64,000 bases of DNA from JAZDGX01 sp964482205 (lineage in GTDB: Bacteria > Eisenbacteria > RBG-16-71-46 > CAIMUX01 > WJJG01). The notes under the pieces are model-generated. The model was not told the DNA's origin. It saw only the letters and a list, made by a program, of their open reading frames with translations, and searched no databases. The stretch is from assembly GCA_964482205.1 (NCBI GenBank), contig CAYZWI010000003.1:124001-188000 (forward strand). The letters are read 5' to 3'. Position numbers and translations under genes: made by a program. Positions 1 to 9,533 of the stretch are shown here, piece after piece (position 1 is the first letter of the stretch; every line of letters starts with the position of its first letter).

Positions 1-720
1 GCGCGAACGGCACGACCCGCAGAACGGAAACTCGGCCGCGAAGGAGTGGATTTCGGGCCTCCCGAGCACGATCGCGCCCGAAATCGACTTGAGCGGACTC
101 ATGAGACAACTCTCTCCGAGTCGAATGCCGATCGCTTCGGGCCCCAATTCGGCGAAGAGCGCCCGCTGGCCGGTCACATCCCAGCCGCAATAGCCGGGAC
201 TGTATCGCATCGCGCACAAACGCCCCGCCGATTCATCGGCGCGCGATCCGTCGCGCTTCTCGCACGGTGCAAGAAACCGCGCTTCCCACCGCTCTTCCAG
301 AGTTTCCGCCGCACGCTCGGCCGCTTCCGACGCGGCCGCATCGAGAACCGCAGCAAGGGCGAATTCGCGCGCTTGAAATAACTCTGCGATCTTCCGCTCG
401 ACCTCCGCCCCAATCGTGACGGCGAAGATCGCGAGCCGTTCGGCCTTCGGGAAGATGCCGGCTAAGGGGCCTTCCGGCGCATTCTTCCCTTCGCCCTGAT
501 AGATGAACGCGAACCGTTCGGGGCTCACATCCTTCCACACGCCCACCGGCTCTGCACACTCCCGTACAACATCGAGCGCGCGAGAGAGCAGTTCCGATGT
601 CCGCGCGCCCTGGTGGGCACCCGAGTCCGCCTCCGCGGCTCCCGGCAACCCGAGCGCGCAGCGCACGCGCTCGACATCGGGCACGATCTCTTCCGCGGAC
701 ATGCGCACGATCTCGCCCAT
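1..720 (-). CDS. Vitamin B12-dependent methionine synthase activation-domain protein (partial, cut by left edge)
   Basis: I translated this frame by hand; it stays open from the ATG at 720 to base 1, so the C-terminus is missing. Around residue 180 it reads RYSPGYCGWDVTGQ, followed by LGESCLMSPLKSISGAIVLG: these are the S-adenosylmethionine-binding motifs of the MetH activation domain (RxSPGY and the SMxPxKSxSG region). A CxxC (FCGSCRSR) begins just before the edge. Stand-alone proteins of this family are thought to reduce and remethylate cobalamin bound to corrinoid proteins. The position directly downstream of an MttB-type methyltransferase on the same strand fits a corrinoid methyltransfer system. 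A GAGG lies nine bases before the ATG; an alternative in-frame ATG is at 744. Family call fairly sure; the specific corrinoid partner is unknown. Confidence 0.8.
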   Translation of the reverse strand, partial: MGEIVRMSAEEIVPDVERVRCALGLPGAAEADSGAHQGARTSELLSRALDVVRECAEPVGVWKDVSPERFAFIYQGEGKNAPEGPLAGIFPKAERLAIFAVTIGAEVERKIAELFQAREFALAAVLDAAASEAAERAAETLEERWEARFLAPCEKRDGSRADESAGRLCAMRYSPGYCGWDVTGQRALFAELGPEAIGIRLGESCLMSPLKSISGAIVLGRPEIHSFAAEFPFCGSCRSR

Positions 721-799
721 CGCGATTGGCCTCACGCTTCGCATCCGCTCTGCGGCATCGCGACTCCGCTTCGAATCCGTTCCGTGGCCGCGACTGCCC

Positions 800-2266
800 T
801 CACGCTTCCAATCCGCTCTTGGGCAGCGCGTCCATCCCGAATTTGCGCGCCTCCTTTTGCATGAGCCGCGTGAGCTCGGTCTTCGCCTCCTTGGACAATC
901 TCGAAGGCTGCGCCGCCGCCACCAACCGCTCGACTTCGCGATGCGCGCGCTCTCCCAAAGTGAGGCCGCCCTCTTCCATCCAGCGGGCGCGATTGGCGCG
1001 ATCGATCGCGGGGCCGGGGATGTAGTGCTCGTCGCGCAAGTGACGCCGCGTGTGCTTGGAGATGAGCAAGTGGCCTTCGCGCAGCAATTCCTCGAAGCGC
1101 TCCAGCGAAGGGAAATCCTCGCGTGGCGCGATGCCTTCCGCCAACCGGCCGGCGAGGCCGCAGATCTCGTTGTCGACCACGAGCTTTTCGAGACTCTGGC
1201 AGCTCTCGAAGTCGAGCATGCCCGGCCCCGAGACGCTGTTCACCCCCGAGAGCATCGCAAGCGTCGCGCCCATCGAAGTCTCGAGCCCCGCCTGCGCGTC
1301 GAGCTGCTTGGCGTCGCTCAGTCCGATGTAGGCCTGCGTCGGCATCCCGAGATGCTTGCCGATCTCGCTGTAGGCGCAATCGATCATCTGCGTCTCGACC
1401 GCGCCCATCGGAGTCGTCTCGTAGCGCACATCGAAGATCGCGGGCGATCCGCCGTAGAGCACCGGAGCGCCCGGGCGGGCGAGCTGGGTGAGGACCACTC
1501 CGCTCAGCGTCTCGGCGGTGTGCTGAATGAGCGAGCCCACCAAGGTGACCGGCCCCATGAAGCCGGCCAGCGGCATCGAGACATATTCCACCGGCACGCC
1601 GTCGCGCGCGCAGTCGAGCAGGTTCTGCGAAGTCACTTCGCTCCACTTGAGCGGCGCGGTGGGACAGACGGAGAAGATCGTGAGCGGTTTCGCGCGCAGC
1701 TCCTCGGCCGATCCGCGCACCGCGATCTGCAGGTCGCGCATGAGCTCGTACGAAGGAATCGTGAAGGCCCCGGTCACGACCGGCTTCTCGCCGTGCAGCA
1801 GGCTCAAGTACAGCCGGTAGCTGTCCTGGATGCCGGCCGGAACATCGGCCGCGATCATCGCCGTGCTCTGCGAAGCGATGTGCTTCAACCCCGCGACGAG
1901 CTTCGTGTAGCGCACATAATCGGCGGTTTCGGGCCGGCGCATCGCGCCCGAGGGATAGTCGAGGATGTGAATGGCCGCCGAGCCGGGAGTGAAATAGACA
2001 CGGTCGTCGATGAAGTCGTGGGTCTCGTTTCCCAGAACATCGTAGAGCTTGAACGACCGGGGCACCCGTCGCAGCGCCTCGTCGATCATCGCCTGCGTCA
2101 AACGCACGCGGCCGTCGGCGTGGCCGACTTGCGCGCCGTTGTCGGCGAGCAGCCGGACGGCGCGATCGTTGTGGACCTCGAGGCCCAGCCGGCAGAGGAG
2201 ATCCCGCCCTTCGGTCACGATGCGTTCCAGCAACGGGTCGTCGAGGAATCTGAGCCGTGGTCTCAC
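800..2266 (-). CDS. MttB-family (non-pyrrolysine) corrinoid methyltransferase
   Basis: This 488-residue protein belongs to the trimethylamine methyltransferase MttB superfamily (COG5598). Family landmarks include an N-terminal helix with LLCRLGLEVHND, a central VCPTAPLKW segment, LYGGSPAIFD, and DFESCQSLEKLVVDNEICG near the C-terminal third. Members transfer a methyl group from a quaternary amine (for example glycine betaine) to a cognate corrinoid protein. The reading frame has no internal TAG, so it is not a pyrrolysine-containing TMA methyltransferase; the substrate cannot be named from sequence. The start is GTG at 2266, with AAGGAG about seven bases upstream. The corrinoid-activation gene follows after about 80 bases, suggesting one transcript. 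No MttC-like corrinoid protein is visible; it may lie left of the window. Confidence 0.88.
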   Translation of the reverse strand: MRPRLRFLDDPLLERIVTEGRDLLCRLGLEVHNDRAVRLLADNGAQVGHADGRVRLTQAMIDEALRRVPRSFKLYDVLGNETHDFIDDRVYFTPGSAAIHILDYPSGAMRRPETADYVRYTKLVAGLKHIASQSTAMIAADVPAGIQDSYRLYLSLLHGEKPVVTGAFTIPSYELMRDLQIAVRGSAEELRAKPLTIFSVCPTAPLKWSEVTSQNLLDCARDGVPVEYVSMPLAGFMGPVTLVGSLIQHTAETLSGVVLTQLARPGAPVLYGGSPAIFDVRYETTPMGAVETQMIDCAYSEIGKHLGMPTQAYIGLSDAKQLDAQAGLETSMGATLAMLSGVNSVSGPGMLDFESCQSLEKLVVDNEICGLAGRLAEGIAPREDFPSLERFEELLREGHLLISKHTRRHLRDEHYIPGPAIDRANRARWMEEGGLTLGERAHREVERLVAAAQPSRLSKEAKTELTRLMQKEARKFGMDALPKSGLEA

Positions 2267-2457
2267 GAAACGCTCCTTCCCTTGCGCGTCGAAGAAGATG
2301 CGGCAACGAAACGAGCGTAAGGGAGGATCGCGAAGGGAAGCAAGAACGGAGCGCGTCCGTTCAGGGAGCCGGCGTGCGCTTGTTCATGGATCGTCCACGA
2401 ACAAACGACGACGCTCCGCGCCCCGGGCGCTCGCGCATGCGGCCATGCGGACCGGAA

Positions 2458-3300
2458 TCATCTGGCCTGATAGTACTGCCTCGCTTCGGGAAGCCACTTT
2501 TCCAGATTCCGGATGCGCGTCTCATCCGTCGGGTGCGTGCTCAAGAATTCGATAGGAGCGCCTCCCGATTTGCTCGCGCTCATCCTCTCCCAGAAGTCGA
2601 TCGTCGCCGCCGGGTCATAACCGGCCATCGCCATGAAGATCATGCCCAGACGGTCGGCCTCCGACTCGTGCAGGCGGCTGAAGGGCAATAGCACTCCCAC
2701 CTGCGCGCCCACGCCAAAGGCGGTCATGAAGAGGCTGCGCGTCTCAGCGGGCTTTTCCTTCAAGGCTTGCTCGAGCGCCATGCCTCCCAACTGCGCGAGC
2801 AGCGTCTGGCTCATCCGCTCGTTGCCGTGCCGCGCGACGGCGTGCGCGATCTCGTGGCCGAGCACGGTCGCGAGACCGGCGTCGTTCTGCGCGACCGGCA
2901 ACAGTCCCGTGTAGACGACGACCTTGCCGCCCGGCATCGCCCAGGCGTTCACCTGATCGTCTTCCACGACATTGAAATCCCACTTGTATCCTTCGAGCGC
3001 GTCCGACTGGCCCTGCTGCGCGTAGAAGCGTTCGACCGCCCCCGCGATGCGCTCGCCCACGCGGCGCACCATGTCGTTGTCGCGCGCATCGTTGCTCACG
3101 GCGTGAGTCGCGAGAAATTCGCTGTACTCATCGCCGGCGAGGCTGTTGATCGTTTCCGCGGGAATGAGATTCAATTGCTGACGCCCGGTGATGGGCACCT
3201 TCGAACAGGTCACGATGAAGGCGGCGAGGAGCAGCAGTCCGACCGTCCGGACAGCCAGGCGCGGAGCGCGCCCTCTCGGGAGCAGATTATGTTGGGCCAT
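2458..3300 (-). CDS. M48-family zinc metalloprotease, lipoprotein (LoiP/YggG-like)
   Basis: A 280-residue membrane-anchored protease. A hydrophobic N-terminus ends in a lipobox-like FIVTC (Cys about 32), followed by SKVPITGRQQLNLIP, which is typical of the bacterial LoiP/YggG and BepA-related M48 lipoproteins. The zinc site is HEIAH at about 149-153, with the third ligand in HESEADRLG at about 211-219. These enzymes cut misfolded or misassembled envelope proteins in the periplasm. I chose the ATG at 3300 because GGAGG sits six bases before it; the open frame upstream to 3663 has no signal-like character. On the minus strand a TGCTATCAT resembling an extended -10 lies at about 3350-3358. Neighbours on the same strand are other exported proteases. 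Confidence 0.87.
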   Translation of the reverse strand: MAQHNLLPRGRAPRLAVRTVGLLLLAAFIVTCSKVPITGRQQLNLIPAETINSLAGDEYSEFLATHAVSNDARDNDMVRRVGERIAGAVERFYAQQGQSDALEGYKWDFNVVEDDQVNAWAMPGGKVVVYTGLLPVAQNDAGLATVLGHEIAHAVARHGNERMSQTLLAQLGGMALEQALKEKPAETRSLFMTAFGVGAQVGVLLPFSRLHESEADRLGMIFMAMAGYDPAATIDFWERMSASKSGGAPIEFLSTHPTDETRIRNLEKWLPEARQYYQAR

Positions 3301-3523
3301 CACATTCCTCCGTGTCATAGGTTCGTTCACGGTTTTCCTGACGAGCCGCATGATAGCAGACACCCACGCGGAGAGCGAGATCCCTGTGAGCCGTCGATGG
3401 GAAGATGGAGCGCACCCGGCCCGGATACTGCCGAGGGCGCTCCTCGGGATCGATCCCACATGCATCCTGGAACGCATTCCCGCGTGACTGCACCCCGCGC
3501 GGATCGCGGGCGGACGGATGCCG

Positions 3524-4417
3524 TCACTTCCCCGGGGACGCGGTCGACGAGCCCGCCTTTTCCGTTTCGCCCGCAGGCGCGCTTTCGGCGGGCGCCGCGG
3601 ATTTTGCCAGCAACGCCTGAATGGGCTCCGGCAGACGGAAGACGCTGTCGGGAATCGCGACATTGCAGGCGATGGAATCCGTCGTGAAGACCATCTCCTG
3701 CATTTTCATGACCACCTGCCGGCTGCGGTGAGGGATCAACATGCCTTCCACCCAGCGGTAATCGTTCGCGAACGACTCCATCGGGATTCTGCCCATCGGG
3801 CTCTCGACTTCCATTTCCTGCTTCACGACCAGATAGGTTTCCATGTCGTAGTAGCGCGTGTCGACCGGGCCCTCGGTGGGAATCATCACCACTTTGTAGC
3901 ACGGCCGCCCGTCGACGGTGTCGATGCCGGCCACCGAGACATCGGGGAAGGTTTCACGCCAGTGCAGATCCGAATCCAAGGCGGAACGCTTGGCCAGCGC
4001 CTTCTCTTCCCCTTCCTTGATCCGCGGCCCCGTCATCTGGGTCATCTCCCAATACACGCCACCGCTCGCTCCCTCTTCGATCTTGCCCATTTCGGGACTC
4101 TCGATGACCGAGTAGCTCGAATGCGGAAGCGCCGCGTAGTGCGTCATCGAGGCCTTGATGCCCATGGCAGGCAATTCCATCGTGCTCTTGGTCACCATCG
4201 TGCGCACATTCTCGATCGCGGCCCGGCCTCCCGTCGCCTCGATTCCCTTTTCGATGATCGTTTCCGCGGACGGCAGATCCTTGCCAGCGTCCTGCGCGCC
4301 AACCGCGAAACCCACCAGGGCCAACATCGACGCAATCGCCAACGCGCCGGCCCAACGGTGAAGCGGGCTGCGCGTGATGATTCCCGCGTTCCTGCGCAAC
4401 ATCCAACCGAATCTCAT
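3524..4417 (-). CDS. Exported LolA-fold-like (outer-membrane lipoprotein-sorting-like) protein
   Basis: A 297-residue protein with a long basic N-terminus, a hydrophobic export segment at about 22-41 and an Ala-Gly-Gln cleavage region. The mature start (ETIIEKGIEATGG, then ENVRTMVTKSTMELP) and the repeated beta-strand pattern that follows match periplasmic LolA/DUF4292-like proteins, often annotated as outer-membrane lipoprotein-sorting proteins and thought to bind lipid or lipoprotein acyl chains in a half-barrel. The C-terminus is a low-complexity Ala/Ser/Pro/Glu tail. The ATG at 4417 has GGGAGG seven bases upstream. It lies 81 bases downstream of the S41 protease gene on the same strand. 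The fold assignment is by pattern, and the function is uncertain. Confidence 0.65.
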   Translation of the reverse strand: MRFGWMLRRNAGIITRSPLHRWAGALAIASMLALVGFAVGAQDAGKDLPSAETIIEKGIEATGGRAAIENVRTMVTKSTMELPAMGIKASMTHYAALPHSSYSVIESPEMGKIEEGASGGVYWEMTQMTGPRIKEGEEKALAKRSALDSDLHWRETFPDVSVAGIDTVDGRPCYKVVMIPTEGPVDTRYYDMETYLVVKQEMEVESPMGRIPMESFANDYRWVEGMLIPHRSRQVVMKMQEMVFTTDSIACNVAIPDSVFRLPEPIQALLAKSAAPAESAPAGETEKAGSSTASPGK

Positions 4418-4498
4418 TCGTCCGCCTCCCTTCGATTCAAGTCCAAGCGCGATTCGAGCTCACGCGACTCCCGTGCGAACGCCTTGCAGACGCTCGCC

Positions 4499-5884
4499 TC
4501 ACCTTCCGCGTTGCTCCCCGCGAATCCACGCCTGCGCCGCCTGCAAGGGCGCATCGATTCCCTGAAGGAGATCCGATTGAACGACGGGAATCGCGATGTC
4601 CGGTTCGATCCCTTCTCCCTCCAGCACTGCGCCGCTGTACGAAAGATAGTTGGCGAAGGCGTATTGGAAGCCGTCCCCATTCGGCAAGCGCGAAACCATC
4701 GAGGGCAACGCCGCGCCCGCCGTGCGCGCGCCGAAGATGCGCGCGCGCCCGAGATCCTTCATTCCACCGGCGAAAATCTCCGAGGTCGAGGCCGACAATC
4801 CGTCGACGAGCACGGCCACCGGCCCTCGATAGGTCTGGGGGCGAGGCAGGACCGCGAATTTCAGTTCGGTCATGCGCGTGTGCATGGTGCCCAGCTGCCG
4901 GCCCTGCTCTTCGATGAGCCATCCGGCCATGCCCATCGCCATTCCTCCGAGGCCGCCGGGATTGCCGCGCAGATCGATGATCACTCCGGGAGCATCGAGG
5001 AACGATTCCATGGCCGCGTCGAATTGCGGCATCATCTCCGCCGGGTCGAGAAACATGTTGAAGGCGATGTATCCCGCGCCGTCTTCGAGCCGCCGGCTTT
5101 TGAACCACACATGCTGCGCCGGCAGATTGCCCATCCCGATCTTGTGGCCGCGCGCTTGGGCGAGCGGAATCGCGAGCTCCACGCGCTTGCCCGCGCCATC
5201 CAGGAGTCGAACCTTCACCGTTTCCCCAACCGGCCCGCTGAGACGCGAGATCACCGAGCGCGCTTCGATGAACGGCAGTATGGTCTTGCCCGCAAATTGT
5301 TCCCCGACCGCCTTCAAGCGCTTGGGAATGTCCTCCTCGCCCACGCGCACGACTTCCCATCCCATCCGCACACCGAGCGAATCGGCGGGCGAGCCGGCTT
5401 CGACGCGCGTGACCAGCGCCTGGCCTTCGACGACGCGTACATCGATGCCCGTCGTTCCATCGCCGGAAGCCCCTCCGCTGGCCTGATCGACATCGGCGTA
5501 GATCTCTTGCGGAATGATGCCGAAGTGCGACTGGCCCAGCCGTTCGATCATGGCTTCCATGACGCCGCGCGCTTCGGGCATCGTGCGCGCGCGCTCCGCT
5601 TGCGGAAGAAGCTCGTCGTGCACCGCCTGCCAGTCGAGCCCGCCCAAGGTCGGGTCCCAGTGCTTGTCGCGGATCGTGGTCCAGACCTCCTCAAAGGATT
5701 GCAGGTTCTTCGCGTGTTGATCGGCCGTGAGGCTGGGCGCTCCGCCGCCCGGGCGGCATCCCGACACGATCAGGATCAGCGTGAGCAGCAGACCAGCTGC
5801 GTTTGCCAAGCCGGAGGAAAGGTTCGCGTTGCCCGCGCTCGCATGAAACATGCGACGCACGCTCTCGATCGACGACCATCGCAT
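4499..5884 (-). CDS. S41-family (C-terminal-processing/tricorn-like) peptidase, lipoprotein
   Basis: A 461-residue exported serine protease. A membrane segment at about 28-41 ends in LIVSGC (lipidation Cys about 43). An N-terminal helical region contains LGQSHFG (about 116-122), a PDZ-like part follows at about 145-235, and the S41 core holds IDLRGNPGGLGG (about 303-314) and VDGLSASTSEIFAGG (about 360-374). By comparison with CtpA the nucleophile should be the Ser just before Glu (about 368). Where CTPs have the general-base lysine (GEKTFG), this protein reads GARTAG, so it may use an S41B/tricorn-type active site or another base. The start at 5884 was chosen for its GAGG six bases upstream; the frame is open to 6040, but that extension is Arg/Pro-rich and not signal-like. 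Confidence 0.85.
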   Translation of the reverse strand: MRWSSIESVRRMFHASAGNANLSSGLANAAGLLLTLILIVSGCRPGGGAPSLTADQHAKNLQSFEEVWTTIRDKHWDPTLGGLDWQAVHDELLPQAERARTMPEARGVMEAMIERLGQSHFGIIPQEIYADVDQASGGASGDGTTGIDVRVVEGQALVTRVEAGSPADSLGVRMGWEVVRVGEEDIPKRLKAVGEQFAGKTILPFIEARSVISRLSGPVGETVKVRLLDGAGKRVELAIPLAQARGHKIGMGNLPAQHVWFKSRRLEDGAGYIAFNMFLDPAEMMPQFDAAMESFLDAPGVIIDLRGNPGGLGGMAMGMAGWLIEEQGRQLGTMHTRMTELKFAVLPRPQTYRGPVAVLVDGLSASTSEIFAGGMKDLGRARIFGARTAGAALPSMVSRLPNGDGFQYAFANYLSYSGAVLEGEGIEPDIAIPVVQSDLLQGIDAPLQAAQAWIRGEQRGR

Positions 5885-6140
5885 AGGAATCCTCTTCGTG
5901 TCTTCCGGTGGATCCGCCGCGTTCACGGCATTCGGCGGCTTCGGCGGCTTCGGCAGGTCGCGCAAAGAGGACGACCGTCGCATCTTCGGCAAGCGCGAAA
6001 TCCCACACCGAGCCCGTTGCCGGATGACGAACGCCCGCATCCTTCCTCAAATCGGAGGCGAACGCAAGCCGAAGCCGCAGGCCGGGTAAGATCAACGCAG
6101 CCTCGAGACTGTGCGGACTGCTTGCCGGCTTCGCGGGGCG

Positions 6141-9137
6141 CTATTTCGCCAGCACCACCCGGCGCGTGAACGCTTGCCCGCGCGCATCCAGGCGCACGAA
6201 GTAGATCCCGCTTCCGAGATCGTCTCCGCGATCGTCGCGGCCGTCCCAAGCCAGTTCGGTGACGCCCGCATCCACGCGGCCGCTCGCCAGCGTGCGCACG
6301 CGCCGGCCGGCGGCGTCGAACACCGCCACATCCACTTCCTCGCTCCCAGGCAGCGCGAGCGCGATGCGCGTCGAGCCGGCGAAGGGATTCGGTCCGCGGG
6401 TGAAGAGGGCGATGGCAAGATCGCCTTCGCGCGGACCGACTCCAGAGAAGGCGTCGCCGGTGTCGAAGGCGATGTCGTCGATCCAGAAGCCGGGGCCGTT
6501 CACTCCTTGGTCGGAGCCGAACAGCACGCGGAAGGAAAGATGCGACGAAATGTACGGCGTGAGATCGAAGACCGTTCCCACCCAACCGCCGGTCGATCCC
6601 GACCATCCGTCGCGATAGTCCAATCCGCCCAACGTCGCCGAGCCGTATCCCGGCAGCGGAACGATCGGCACCCAAGCAGAAGTGCTCGCATCCCACACAT
6701 CCACGGCCGCGCCGTCGTAGTCCGCTTCGGTCTCGCACCAGTAGTGAAAGCTGAGCTTCAACTCCTGCACGCCTGAGAAATCGTAGGAAGGGCTGGTCAA
6801 GTAGCCGCTCACATCGTCGTCGTAGTCGCCGTTCATGCCCACGCCCCAGCAACGCGCGCCGCTGAAGCCCCCGGTCGGCCCATCCGCTCCCACGGGCGTA
6901 CCGCGCGACCAGATCGGATCGCCGGTGAATCCGTTCGCCCCGGATTCGAAATCCGCCGTCACCGCCGGCAACTGCAGGAAAATGCCGTAGTCGAAGCGCG
7001 CGGGACGCTCGACTGCGACGCTGGCGAATTCCGCGCCGTGGCCGGGCCGGCCGTCGAAGAGAAACGCGTAGGTGTGTCCCATCGGAAAGCCGTCGATCGC
7101 CCAATCGCCCTGCAGATCGGTCGAGGTCGCACCGATGGGAACGCCTTGCGGAGCGACGCGTACGCCGGGCAGAGGCGTGACGCCGTCGTCGCTGATCACG
7201 CTCCCGCCGATTTCCACCGTCGGGCGCAGCGCGAGGGCGGCGTCCTGCGTCGTCGTCTGCCCGCCCGCGATCTCGATCGGCAAGCTCATCTCTTCGTACA
7301 AGAACGAATCGAATTCGAGGGTGTAGCTGTCCGCGCGCAGGGGAATGGCGTAGTCGCCATTGGAGGCCGTGACGGCGTACGCTCCCGTCTCGGGAATGCG
7401 CACATCGATTCCCGCGAGCGGCTGCCCCGTTCCTTGCGCCGTCACCGTGCCGGCGACTCTGCCGATGCCCGACTGCGCTTCCGCCCAGGCCGCGGTCAAG
7501 TGCGGCCGCGGTCCGATGTGGGCCGTTCCCGTTTGCGGTGTGCCGGTCTCAACCAAGATCTCGCGCGCCAGATGCGCGTCCAGCGGAATGCCGAAAGCGG
7601 CTTTGACCATGCCCTGCAGCGAAGCCACCGATCCGGCGACGATCGGAGTCGCGCTGGAAGTGCCGGAAAAGGTGTCGGTGTACCATTCCGTTTCGTCGCC
7701 GTCTTGCAGATTGCCGTATCCGCAAGTCACGACATTGTATCCCCATCCGTGCAGATCCACGCGCGCGCCGTAGTTCGTGAAGCCCGCCGGCTCGAGGCTC
7801 GAGCCGTCGCTCGCTCCGCAGAGAATCGCGCCCGAATCGCGCGCCTCGCGGTCGAACAGGCTTCCGTACACCGGATCGTCATAGTTCTGCGAACCGTTGC
7901 CCGCCGCTTCGCAGCAGATCCTTCCATTGGCCGTGGCGATCTGGATCGCTTCGAAATTGTCCAGCCAGAATTCCATGCAGACATACCCGAACTGCCCTTC
8001 GCCGGTCGCATTGGGACCGGGCGCGTGCAGCTCGATCACGAAGATGTCGCCGGGGGCGAGCTGCGCCGAAGCGGTGTTGATCGCGTCGGCCACCGAAAGC
8101 TCGGCGATCGACACGCCACCGATTTGCGCGAGATTCGCGATGCCGCTCACGCCGTACGAATTGCTCGTGCCTCGAATCTCGCCCATGACCGCCGTGCCGT
8201 GGTTGCGCCAGCTCGCATCCGTCATCTCGCCGCCCGCCGTGAAGAAGGGCGTCACGAGGTCTTCGTGGTCCCACAGCCAAGCCCCTTCGATGTCGATCAA
8301 CTTCACCGTCTGACCGCGTCCGCCCGCGATCGTCCACACGCCTTCCGCGTCGACGCCGAGGGGCGCGGGATCGAGATAGCCCTGCTGATCGACGAAACTG
8401 GGAGTGGGCAGCAACGCGCCCGCCGGGATGGCGGCCTCGCGGCCAAGCGTCCGCACGCGCGCATCCAGCGAAGGGGCCTGCACGATCGCGTGCGCGCGCA
8501 TTTCCTCTGCGGCCGCATGAGGATCGTACCGGCCGGTGAAGGCATCGAAGCCGAGCGCCGCGGGAACGGCGACCGGCTCGAGAAAGGCCGCTTCCACAGC
8601 CGGATCGGCCGAGAGCTCGGCGACCATGTCGAGGAGCTCCGCGCGCGAGAGCGAACGCGAAGGAACGATCTGCGCGTAACGATTCAGATCGGGAAGCGCG
8701 CGCCCCGAGCGACGCTCCGCTTCTTGCCGCTCGGCGTCGAGATCGTCCGCCGAACGCGAGAAGTGACGCTGCAGGCGCACATCGCCGTGCGCGGCCCGCA
8801 AGCGGTCGAGCAATCCACGCACGCGCTCCAGTTGGGGCGCCGCGGCTTCCGGACCCTCCTCCTTCATGCGCACGCCCGTCGATGCGGCGAACTTGACGAC
8901 GATCCGTCCCGAAGGAGCGGGCGTTTGGAGCGCAAGGTGGCGATCGATGGAGAGCTTCGAGGCGCGGCCCGGATTCGGGCTGTGCGGACGAGCGGTCGGG
9001 CTGTTCGAACGGGCGGCGCGCGATTCGAGCGCAGGAGTAAGCTCAGGGGAATGGGCCAGGGCCGACAGCATCGGCACGCAGGCGAGAAGCGCGATGAGGG
9101 GCAGGAAGAACGCCACGATGCGGCGCAAGTCCTTCAT
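6141..9137 (-). CDS. Secreted S8 subtilisin-like protease with regulatory and FlgD-like C-terminal domains
   Basis: A 998-residue multidomain exported protease. Signal peptide about 1-28; propeptide-like region to about 250; catalytic domain with Asp in LIDIEGAW (about 282), His in RNHGTAV (about 313), oxyanion Asn in AAGNGS (about 414) and Ser in FSGTSSATPIV (about 494). Next come two carboxypeptidase-regulatory-like beta domains (starting near GTVTAQGTGQPL and GGSVISDDG), a jelly-roll domain like those in secreted metalloproteases (WCETEADYDGA, FWIDDIAFDTGD), and an ~85-residue FlgD/T9SS-type domain (PNPF, GRRVRTL, SGIYFVRL) ending in VVLAK. ATG 9137 has GGAGG seven bases upstream; the frame is open to 9503, but the extension looks non-coding. 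The sequence GGTGTATGC lies 50 bases upstream, as in gene A2. Probable extracellular protein degradation. Confidence 0.9.
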   Translation of the reverse strand: MKDLRRIVAFFLPLIALLACVPMLSALAHSPELTPALESRAARSNSPTARPHSPNPGRASKLSIDRHLALQTPAPSGRIVVKFAASTGVRMKEEGPEAAAPQLERVRGLLDRLRAAHGDVRLQRHFSRSADDLDAERQEAERRSGRALPDLNRYAQIVPSRSLSRAELLDMVAELSADPAVEAAFLEPVAVPAALGFDAFTGRYDPHAAAEEMRAHAIVQAPSLDARVRTLGREAAIPAGALLPTPSFVDQQGYLDPAPLGVDAEGVWTIAGGRGQTVKLIDIEGAWLWDHEDLVTPFFTAGGEMTDASWRNHGTAVMGEIRGTSNSYGVSGIANLAQIGGVSIAELSVADAINTASAQLAPGDIFVIELHAPGPNATGEGQFGYVCMEFWLDNFEAIQIATANGRICCEAAGNGSQNYDDPVYGSLFDREARDSGAILCGASDGSSLEPAGFTNYGARVDLHGWGYNVVTCGYGNLQDGDETEWYTDTFSGTSSATPIVAGSVASLQGMVKAAFGIPLDAHLAREILVETGTPQTGTAHIGPRPHLTAAWAEAQSGIGRVAGTVTAQGTGQPLAGIDVRIPETGAYAVTASNGDYAIPLRADSYTLEFDSFLYEEMSLPIEIAGGQTTTQDAALALRPTVEIGGSVISDDGVTPLPGVRVAPQGVPIGATSTDLQGDWAIDGFPMGHTYAFLFDGRPGHGAEFASVAVERPARFDYGIFLQLPAVTADFESGANGFTGDPIWSRGTPVGADGPTGGFSGARCWGVGMNGDYDDDVSGYLTSPSYDFSGVQELKLSFHYWCETEADYDGAAVDVWDASTSAWVPIVPLPGYGSATLGGLDYRDGWSGSTGGWVGTVFDLTPYISSHLSFRVLFGSDQGVNGPGFWIDDIAFDTGDAFSGVGPREGDLAIALFTRGPNPFAGSTRIALALPGSEEVDVAVFDAAGRRVRTLASGRVDAGVTELAWDGRDDRGDDLGSGIYFVRLDARGQAFTRRVVLAK

Positions 9138-9533
9138 GGAGAATCCTCCGGAGTTGTCGGACCTCGAGAAGCGAAGCAACGAGGGGGCATACACCAGCCC
9201 GGCGACCTCGATTCCATTGTAGCAGAAGCGGGTGACTGCCCGCGCCGGCTCCGTCGCCCCTGTGTTCGGCCGGTCACAGAATGCCCGGAAATCGGGCCGA
9301 AAGCTGCCATTTCCAGGCGCCGGCGAGCCTCGGTCCCAACTCACGCCCCCATCGTGAAAGATCCTTCCGCTCAGCCAATCCAAGTGCAACGGCAGGAGCG
9401 GCGCAGGAGCCGGGTATTCCGGCTCCGCGATCGAGAAGAATTCTTCTTGTCGCCGATGTTCCCCTCTCCCGCTCCTTGCGATAGAATCTCCCGTTCGTGA
9501 CATCCATGTTCACTCGAAATCGGGGGGACCTCC
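9138..9533. other. Intergenic region between divergent protease genes (promoter region)
   Basis: No convincing gene is seen in these 396 bases. They should hold the promoters of the S8 protease (minus) and the M2 peptidase (plus). Candidate elements are GGTGTATGC on the minus strand at 9187-9195, 50 bases before the S8 start, and TAGAAT on the plus strand at 9482-9487, 47 bases before the M2 start. Neither has a clear -35 box. A short GCCCG-N5-CGGGC hairpin occurs near 9283-9297. Confidence 0.4.

Noticed and set aside
800..2266. Pyrrolysine-containing trimethylamine methyltransferase
   Set aside because: The frame has no in-frame TAG and no pyl genes are near, so it is the non-pyrrolysine branch.
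503..2320. A 605-codon plus-strand frame over the MttB gene
   Set aside because: It mirrors the MttB and corrinoid-activation genes and has shadow-like composition.
5920..5965. GGCTTCGGC triplet-type repeat between the S41 and S8 genes
   Set aside because: Only a few short units in a non-coding, high-GC stretch; no sign of function.
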